The notes under the pieces are model-generated. The model was given only the letters and a program-made list of their open reading frames with translations. It had not been told where the DNA came from and ran no database searches. The position numbers and the translations under genes are program-made. From NCBI RefSeq assembly GCF_007954265.1, contig NZ_VOLS01000011.1, positions 29,189 to 93,188 of the forward strand: a stretch of 64,000 bases of DNA, written 5' to 3'. Shown in pieces: positions 58,386 to 64,000 of this stretch (position 1 is its first letter; each line of letters opens with the position of its first letter). This DNA is from Colwellia sp. C1TZA3. Its GTDB lineage: Bacteria > Pseudomonadota > Gammaproteobacteria > Enterobacterales > Alteromonadaceae.

Positions 58386-59810
58386 ATGGTAGATATTGCA
58401 TTTACAGGCATAGGCTCAGGTCTTCAGGTTTCTGAAATTGTTGATGCGATTGTCGGTGCTGAACGGGCGCCGTTTGAAAGTCGTTTAAATCGTCGCCAGG
58501 CTGCAATTACTACTGATATTTCTGCTGTTGGTGCGCTAAAAGGTGGTTTACAAAGTGTCGCTGATGCTATCGAAAATTTAGCCAGTGCAGATAAGTATCA
58601 ACAAAGAAATATCAGTGGTTCTGATAGTTTTGTGGCATTAAGCAGTACAAAAATCGCCGAAGTGGGTAGCTATTCTGTTCAGGTTGACCAACTCGCTAGC
58701 ACCCACAAGCTAGTTTCTGCTGGCATTGACAGTAGCGAAGCGGTGGGTGAAGGCACATTGTCTTTTGCCTCTGGTAGTAATAATTTTGATATTAGCGTAT
58801 CAAATAGTGCGACATTAAATGACATTCGCGACTCGGTTAACGACAGCCTAAATAACGACTCAATTACCGCCACTATTATTACTGATGATAATGGCCAACA
58901 TCTTGTTTTTACTAGTCAAGAAACTGGTCTTGCTAATGCCATTAAGGTCACTGTAAACGATGTCTCTGACGGCGACAATACTGACAATACTGGTTTGTCT
59001 CGTTTAGCATATGACGCTGATGCAGACTCACCTACCTTTGCAACCAACCTTTTGGAAACTAGTGCAGCAACAGACGCAAAAATAACCATTGATGGCTCAT
59101 TAGTAGTCACCAATAGTAGCAATGAATTTGTTGATGCGATTGACGGCATCACTATTACAGCAAAGAAAGTACATGATGCTGACGACGATATCAGCAAGGC
59201 TAGCGTGTCTGAAAATAATAGTAATATTAAGTCAGGTATTGAGGGCTTTGTTAAAAGCTACAATGAACTGGTTGATCTTAGCAAGCAACTGGGTGCCTCA
59301 AGTGAAAACGGAGTAGGTCCACTTGCCGGTGACTCACTGTTACGTGGTGTCATGGGCAAATTGCGCCAAGAGCTTAGTAGTTCATTTGCCAGTAGTGGTA
59401 GTGACAATTTAACCTTAAACCAATTAGGCATTCGTGCCGATCGCTTTGGTAAATTAGAGTTGGATAGCGAAGATCTGAATGCCCAAATAGCACTAAATGT
59501 TTCAGGAGTACAAAACTTTTTTGTTGGCTCCGATGATGCCCCAGGTTTTGCTGCGTCACTCAAAACCTTAACTGACTTTTATACAGAGTCAGGTGGTTTA
59601 ATTGAGGGACGAATTAACAGCAAGAATAACCAATTAACAAAAATAGATGACGAGCGCATCGATTTTACTAGGCGAATTGATTCACTAGAAGCACGATTGT
59701 TTGCACAGTACAATGCCATGGATTTGATTGTATCTAACTTGAATGCAACCAGTAGTTATTTAAAGCAGCAACTTGATAACCTGCCAGGTGTTGTGAGAAA
59801 CAACAATTAA
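58386..59810 (+). CDS. fliD: Flagellar filament cap protein FliD
   Basis: FliD (HAP2) caps the filament and folds flagellin into place. The 474-residue protein has an N-terminal FliD domain (ITGIGSGLQVSEIVDAIVGAE-like start, about 5-100), a beta-rich centre and a C-terminal FliD domain with a coiled tail ending LNATSSYLKQQL. It lies 121 bp after flaG. Its usual chaperone partners fliS/fliT lie on the opposite strand downstream. Confidence 0.95.
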   Translation: MVDIAFTGIGSGLQVSEIVDAIVGAERAPFESRLNRRQAAITTDISAVGALKGGLQSVADAIENLASADKYQQRNISGSDSFVALSSTKIAEVGSYSVQVDQLASTHKLVSAGIDSSEAVGEGTLSFASGSNNFDISVSNSATLNDIRDSVNDSLNNDSITATIITDDNGQHLVFTSQETGLANAIKVTVNDVSDGDNTDNTGLSRLAYDADADSPTFATNLLETSAATDAKITIDGSLVVTNSSNEFVDAIDGITITAKKVHDADDDISKASVSENNSNIKSGIEGFVKSYNELVDLSKQLGASSENGVGPLAGDSLLRGVMGKLRQELSSSFASSGSDNLTLNQLGIRADRFGKLELDSEDLNAQIALNVSGVQNFFVGSDDAPGFAASLKTLTDFYTESGGLIEGRINSKNNQLTKIDDERIDFTRRIDSLEARLFAQYNAMDLIVSNLNATSSYLKQQLDNLPGVVRNNN

Positions 59811-59931
59811 TTATCACTGAAAAATAATACCTAACAAAATAACATTTCAGTGCGCTTAGTACTAAGCAATAAATAGCTTTAAGCGGTCAGTTAGTCATTA
59901 AAAAGAGCTGGCAGTTTTAAGTTCACTTGTA

Positions 59932-59955
59932 GGTCGGACTTCAGTCCGTCAAGCG
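59932..59955. repeat. Single REP core downstream of fliD
   Basis: GTCGGACTTCAGTCCGTCAA is the inverse of the core in the 44577-46345 array. It is the only repeat I see in the 290-bp space between the convergent fliD and fliT-like genes; no clear terminator is visible. Confidence 0.8.
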
Positions 59956-60100
59956 TTAAACGGGTGATTAAGCCTGTGATCAAAAAAGCTCTACAGCGGG
60001 TATTATGTTGTTGAACAGTATTATGCTTAAACTGGTTAAACTCCATTTAATCAGTTTAAGAAAATTGCATGGCAATAGTAATGTTATCTACTGAGCAACT

Positions 60101-60559
60101 TTACAGTTTTTGATAAAGGTTTATCGCTTTTTTGTTTTTCTTTAAGGTTAAAATTTTAGACTTGGCTGATTGTTGAGTGCTATTTACTTTTTCGATCAGT
60201 TGGCTGTCGAGTGTCGCCATAGCTTGGAGTTGTACAAGGTGTAATTGTAATTCTTCAGTGCTAAAATGCTCAAATAACTGATAAATTTTTTCTTCTCTAT
60301 GACTCATTAATTTGAGTAGCTTTGTGGTATTAATTTGCTTGCTATTATCCTGAAGGCTTGACTTTGTTATCGACTCTACCTCTTTTTTTTTACCTTCTAC
60401 TAGACTCTCTATTCCACTCTCTATTCCACTTTCTATTCCACCTTTTATTTCGCTCTGACTTTCACTTTCATGCTTAATATCTGAGGCATCTAAAAGCTTA
60501 AGTAGCGTTTTAGAGGCCTCAATAATATCAGCTAGAGTTTCAACAGCGGTTAAAGTCAC
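60101..60559 (-). CDS. FliT-like flagellar protein
   Basis: A 152-residue helical protein directly downstream of fliS, starting at a GTG that overlaps the fliS stop (TAGTG), so the two are translationally coupled. The last third (MSHREEKIYQLFEHFSTEEL, then a basic KILTLKKNKKAINLYQKL tail) looks like FliT/FlgN-type chaperones. Residues about 37-52 contain IESG repeats encoded by 12-bp tandem DNA repeats. FliT normally binds FliD; identity is inferred from position and helical pattern, not a firm domain match. Confidence 0.6.
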   Translation of the reverse strand: MTLTAVETLADIIEASKTLLKLLDASDIKHESESQSEIKGGIESGIESGIESLVEGKKKEVESITKSSLQDNSKQINTTKLLKLMSHREEKIYQLFEHFSTEELQLHLVQLQAMATLDSQLIEKVNSTQQSAKSKILTLKKNKKAINLYQKL

Positions 60560-60957
60560 TAGAAGCTTACTTGTTGTTGAGTATCAAGTGGAATATTATC
60601 CCAGCCTGACTTGATAGGGATTAATATCTGAGCAATTTCATTGAGTTTATCAATATCATTACTGACACTTGCTGCCAGTAATTGTTCTGAGCAATAAACG
60701 TAGATAGACGCTAAATTACTTGATATTTCGCCCCCTTGTTTAAAATCAAGCGAGGCTTCTAATACGCCTATAATGGCGATAGCATTTGATAATTCAGTGC
60801 CTTTTTTAGCATAATTTTTTTGTGCGATAGCGCCTTTGGCGGTAGCAATGTTATCGAGTAACTTCTGAAATAACATAGCAACCAGCTGATAAGGCGAAGC
60901 CTGTTGCGCGGTGCTTTTATTAACTTGTTGATATTTTTTTAATGACGCGTGAATCAT
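60559..60957 (-). CDS. fliS: Flagellin export chaperone FliS
   Basis: FliS binds the C-terminus of flagellin and prevents early polymerisation. The 132-residue protein has the family pattern: YQQVNKSTAQQASPYQLVAM near the start, LLDNIATAKGAI, and the Asp/Phe helix ASLDFKQGGEISSNLASIY. A GGAG ribosome site is 7 bp upstream. Unusually it is on the strand opposite fliD and flaG. Confidence 0.93.
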   Translation of the reverse strand: MIHASLKKYQQVNKSTAQQASPYQLVAMLFQKLLDNIATAKGAIAQKNYAKKGTELSNAIAIIGVLEASLDFKQGGEISSNLASIYVYCSEQLLAASVSNDIDKLNEIAQILIPIKSGWDNIPLDTQQQVSF

Positions 60958-61030
60958 AGATATCTCCAGTTTTAATACAATAACTTTATTATACTAAAAC
61001 ATACTTGATTTAAAAATTAAATGTTATAAA

Positions 61031-61315
61031 TTATAGTAAAGGCTGGTTATTAATGGTGACAGCAAAACCTTCGCTTTTAGCTTTTTCGTAAGCAGCGAGT
61101 AACACGCCGTGCTCGATAGCACTAGGGTCTTCAACGATACCGTTATCGGCAACTTCAATATTGTCCCAACCGCGGGTAACTAGGTATTCTTCTATCTGGG
61201 CAAGTTGGTCCTCTAGTGGCATATTCACTGAGAACATATTGAATTCGTGTCTGTCACCCTTATTAAAGCTGCCATTGTTTTCCATGAGCTCAGCTGTACC
61301 GTTAATAATTAACAT
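61031..61315 (-). CDS. Unknown 94-residue protein in the flagellar cluster
   Basis: An acidic soluble protein of 94 residues, with AGGA 8 bp before its ATG, placed 73 bp upstream of fliS on the same strand, so probably the first gene of a three-gene unit with fliS and the fliT-like gene. It has no signal peptide or TM segment. The centre (MPLEDQLAQIEEYLVTRGWD) is helical and it contains ADNGIVEDPSAIEHGVLLAA. I do not recognise a family. Confidence 0.7.
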   Translation of the reverse strand: MLIINGTAELMENNGSFNKGDRHEFNMFSVNMPLEDQLAQIEEYLVTRGWDNIEVADNGIVEDPSAIEHGVLLAAYEKAKSEGFAVTINNQPLL

Positions 61316-61748
61316 TGAATCATTCCTATAAATTTTATTTTACATTTTACATTTACCTATTGTTTTTTGATAAGCTTATTTCATGCCAGTTTTTTTATAT
61401 TTTTAATAATGATCAGTATGTATTATAAATACAAGTAGTTAGCTAGCTATTTAACGATAGATTTTACTGAGTTATCTAGCGGTGTTTAGTTGCTGTTTTT
61501 TTGACGCCATTAAATGGCCAATAAATTTACTGGGCTGAATTTAATTTTATCGATAAATATTTTCTTTGCCGATACTAAGGTTTAACTGACAATAAAATGA
61601 CAGTTTAGCGTCAATTTATTGTTGATTAATCATTACAGCAAGTGAATAATAGCAACAGCTTATAATAATAAATGACTTGTTAGGGTCCTACGTAAGGTCA
61701 CAAGCGCAAGGTTAATAAACGCAAAGTCAACAAATACAAGGGCAAAAA
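61316..61748. other. Divergent intergenic region before flrA
   Basis: A 433-bp AT-rich region that should hold the flrA promoter and the promoter of the unknown/fliS unit. A GCCGATAC motif at about 61568 resembles a FliA -10 but lacks a -35. I see no gene and no repeat copy. Confidence 0.5.
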
Positions 61749-63227
61749 ATGCAAGGGCAAAAATATATTTTAGTGGTCGATAATAACGCGACAAGACGCC
61801 ATCAAATAGAAACAGTTTTAGCTTTTGTTGGTGAGTATTTTCATGTTTTTGCTGAAGAAGAAATTGAGCAATATTTAGCTGAAGTCCCCAATGTTCTGAC
61901 GATTATTTTATGTGGTGACGTTTCTGAAAAGTTACAAAATATTATTAAATCTCAGCCAACTTACCCATTTATTTATCATGATGTTATTGATAAAAAACAA
62001 CTGAGTGGTTATGTCAATGTCATTGGCGAACTGGCGACACCGCTAAACTATGCACAATTAACCGAGTTAGTGCATCATAGCCATCAATATCATAATAACC
62101 TGCCGTCAAAGCGTGGTTTTAATCGTCCAAACTCTTTATTTCGCTCTTTGGTGGGTACCAGTAGTGCAATGCAACAGGTACGATTTTTAATTGAACAAGT
62201 TGCCTCTACCTCGGCTAGTGTCTTGATCTTAGGTGAATCGGGCACGGGTAAAGAGGTAGTTGCTCGTAATATTCATAACTTGTCAGAGCGAAGTAAAGGG
62301 CCATTTGTGCCGGTTAATTGTGGTGCTATTCCCGCTGAATTATTAGAAAGTGAGTTGTTTGGCCATGAGAAAGGGGCATTTACTGGCGCTATTTCTACCC
62401 GCAAAGGTCGCTTTGAAATGGCGGAAGGTGGGACATTATTTCTTGATGAAATTGGTGATATGCCACAACCAATGCAAGTAAAATTATTACGTGTGTTACA
62501 AGAGCGAACTTTTGAACGGGTAGGTGGCGCTAAAAGTTTAAAAGCTAATGTGCGAATTGTTGCTGCGACACATCAGCATTTAGAAGACATGATTAAAACT
62601 AATCATTTTCGTGAAGATCTTTACTACCGCTTAAATGTTTTTCCTATTGAAACACCGGCGCTAAGAGAGCGAAAAGAAGATATTCCACTGTTATTGCAAG
62701 AGCTTATTTCGCGCTTTTCTGCCGAGCAAGGGCAGTCAGTACGCTTTACTGAACAAGCGATTGATTCGCTAAAAGAGCACACTTGGGCGGGTAATGTTAG
62801 AGAACTCTCTAATTTAATTGAACGGATGATCATCATGTATGGTGAGCAAGTGGTTAATGTTGGACAGTTACCACAAAAATACCGCCACTTAGATGTGGTT
62901 GACTTTCAACCTGAATACCCTGAAGAATTGCAAGAACGTGAAGTGATTAATGAAATGTTTTCAGGTTTTGATTATGACGACGAAGATGATGCTAGCACTG
63001 AAATTAGCTCAGAAGATTTGAGCGCTGTTAGTGGCAATACCGTTGATGTTTTGCCAAATAGCGGTCTGAACTTAAAAGAGTATTTAGCTGAATTAGAAAT
63101 TTCGTTAATTAACCAAGCCTTAGGTAAAAATGATTGGGTTGTTGCTCGTTCAGCTGAACTTTTAGGTATGCGCCGCACGACTTTGGTGGAAAAAATGCGC
63201 AAATATAATCTCCAAAAAGTAAGTTAA
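61749..63227 (+). CDS. flrA: Sigma-54-dependent flagellar master regulator FlrA/FleQ
   Basis: An enhancer-binding protein that starts the flagellar cascade by activating sigma-54 promoters. The 492-residue protein has an N-terminal FleQ domain (about 5-115) without the usual phosphoacceptor, an AAA+ domain (about 134-370) with Walker A GESGTGKE (162-169), the sigma-54 contact loop GAFTGA (209-214) and Walker B GGTLFLDE (227-234), and a Fis-type helix-turn-helix at the end. LFRS at 130-133 matches the c-di-GMP-binding motif known in Pseudomonas FleQ, so c-di-GMP control is likely. flrB/flrC would be expected nearby but are not within the window. Confidence 0.95.
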   Translation: MQGQKYILVVDNNATRRHQIETVLAFVGEYFHVFAEEEIEQYLAEVPNVLTIILCGDVSEKLQNIIKSQPTYPFIYHDVIDKKQLSGYVNVIGELATPLNYAQLTELVHHSHQYHNNLPSKRGFNRPNSLFRSLVGTSSAMQQVRFLIEQVASTSASVLILGESGTGKEVVARNIHNLSERSKGPFVPVNCGAIPAELLESELFGHEKGAFTGAISTRKGRFEMAEGGTLFLDEIGDMPQPMQVKLLRVLQERTFERVGGAKSLKANVRIVAATHQHLEDMIKTNHFREDLYYRLNVFPIETPALRERKEDIPLLLQELISRFSAEQGQSVRFTEQAIDSLKEHTWAGNVRELSNLIERMIIMYGEQVVNVGQLPQKYRHLDVVDFQPEYPEELQEREVINEMFSGFDYDDEDDASTEISSEDLSAVSGNTVDVLPNSGLNLKEYLAELEISLINQALGKNDWVVARSAELLGMRRTTLVEKMRKYNLQKVS

Positions 63228-63351
63228 TAAAATTAGGGGTGGGGAAGTTTTTAAGTTTTGAGCTGTCAGCTTTAAGGGAAGAAATAGCTGTCAGTTTTAA
63301 GTTTAGTGATCGGTTTAGTTTTATCTCATCGGGTTAATTGCCTGCTTAGCG

Positions 63352-63754
63352 GTTGACGGACTAAAGTCCGACCTACAAAAAATAAGTGTCCAACGCTACA
63401 CTATCACCCGTAGGATCGATGTAGGTTAGACTTCAGTCCATCAAGTTAAATGAAATTGAACCGTTTTCTTATACCTACAGAGCGATAAAAAATACATCGC
63501 GGCAGGTTTTTGCTGGCTCATCACATTAATCGCCCGCTTAACCGTTGACGGACTAAAGTCCGACCTACAAAAAATAAGTGTCCAACGCTACATTATCACC
63601 CGTAGGCTCGATTTAGGTTGGACTTCAGTCCATCAAGTTAAATGAAATTTAACCGTTTTTGTCACAAATGCCGATAAAAAAACAATACTCACAGTAAATG
63701 TTTGTTAACCCATGACATTAATCGCCCGCTTAACCGTTGACGGACTAAAGTCTG
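63352..63754. repeat. Second REPIN-like tandem array after flrA
   Basis: GTTGACGGACTAAAGTC recurs at 63352, 63544 and 63735, a period of about 191 bp. The first two copies are paired with the inverse core GACTTCAGTCCATCAAGTT about 75 bp later (ending 63446 and 63638); the third is cut short after GACTAAAGTCTGA. The cores are the same type as in the 44577-46345 array, but the sequence between them differs. Confidence 0.88.
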
Positions 63755-63880
63755 AGGAATCCCCACAAGTTACTCAATATAAACTATCTTGAATAAGTGT
63801 CTTCATGGCACTTAGTATCATTCTATCCGATAGATAATATCGTTTATGTTGCAGTACCCTTAACGCTAAATACCCATAAG

Positions 63881-64000
63881 ATAACACCCGCTTCGTTTTT
63901 ACAGAGTTTGCTTGAAATTGCAGATGATACCCTGCTGTTTCTGCCGCCTTACCCACACAATAGAGGTAAAATTGAACCATCATACTCAAGAGTAAAATAA
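63881..64000 (+). pseudogene. Possible remnant of an IS630-type transposase C-terminus
   Basis: The frame ending at the TAA 63998-64000 contains DTLLFLPPYPHNRGKIEPSY followed by SRVK, which resembles the conserved LPPYSPxxNxIE...K end of IS630/Tc1-like transposases. The upstream part of the frame shows no catalytic DDE region, so this is a decayed fragment if it is real. It begins right after the truncated third repeat copy. Confidence 0.4.

Noticed and set aside
61560..61580. FliA promoter before flrA (GCCGATAC)
   Set aside because: No -35 match at the right distance, and a master regulator is not expected to depend on FliA.
63774..63989. 71-codon minus-strand frame at the window end
   Set aside because: Opposite strand to the transposase-like remnant and without recognisable features.

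Overview
The window looks like a chromosomal segment of a marine, AT-rich gammaproteobacterium of the order Alteromonadales, most likely Colwelliaceae (Colwellia/Thalassotalea-like). This is inferred from the protein sequences, gene order and low GC content; no 16S gene is present, so the genus is not proven. Almost all of it is core genome in conserved order, decorated with small non-coding mobile repeats.

Layout. 1-5.4 kb: the macromolecular-synthesis cluster (dnaG partial, yqeY, rpsU) divergent from tsaD, then plsY, folB-folK and uppP. 5.6-10.3 kb: an acyl-CoA dehydrogenase, a CnoX-like thioredoxin/TPR chaperone, a DUF3820 protein, rmf and folA, with several MITE-like repeats. 10.5-22.1 kb: a chemoreceptor, then the classical lptD-surA-pdxA-rsmA-apaG-apaH operon on the minus strand, and on the plus strand an amgK-murU pair (cell-wall sugar recycling) followed by djlA. 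22.3-25.7 kb: a probable zinc uptake cluster (His/Cys-rich small protein, His-rich outer-membrane porin, periplasmic binding protein, permease) with no ATPase gene. 25.7-33.8 kb: DUF481 protein, mscS, and the tkt-epd-pgk-fba central-carbon block on the minus strand. 34-35 kb: a small predicted membrane peptide gene, repeats and tRNA-Arg(CCU).

35.0-63.2 kb is a polar-type flagellar/chemotaxis locus: flgT divergent from flgOP; flgAMN divergent from cheV-cheR; flgBCDE; a 1.8 kb tandem repeat array; flgFGHIJKL; two flagellin genes; flaG; fliD; fliS and a fliT-like gene in reverse orientation with an unknown 94-residue gene; and the master regulator flrA. Readable promoters fit the known hierarchy. 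Sigma-54-like sites lie before flgT, flgO, flgB, flgF and flagellin 1; sigma-28 (FliA) sites lie before flgMN and flagellin 2.

The strongest unusual signals are non-coding or evolutionary. They are: the REPIN-like tandem array splitting the rod/hook genes, with a 10-bp repeat nested inside it; a second, related array after flrA; two families of about 160 bp MITE-like elements; a hairpin/poly-T overlapping the flgB ribosome binding site and a sigma-54 promoter; and a 347 bp tract of perfect identity in the normally variable centre of the two flagellin genes. I did not see a convincing complete novel defence or biosynthetic system. The last 250 bp appears to contain a decayed IS630-type transposase end.
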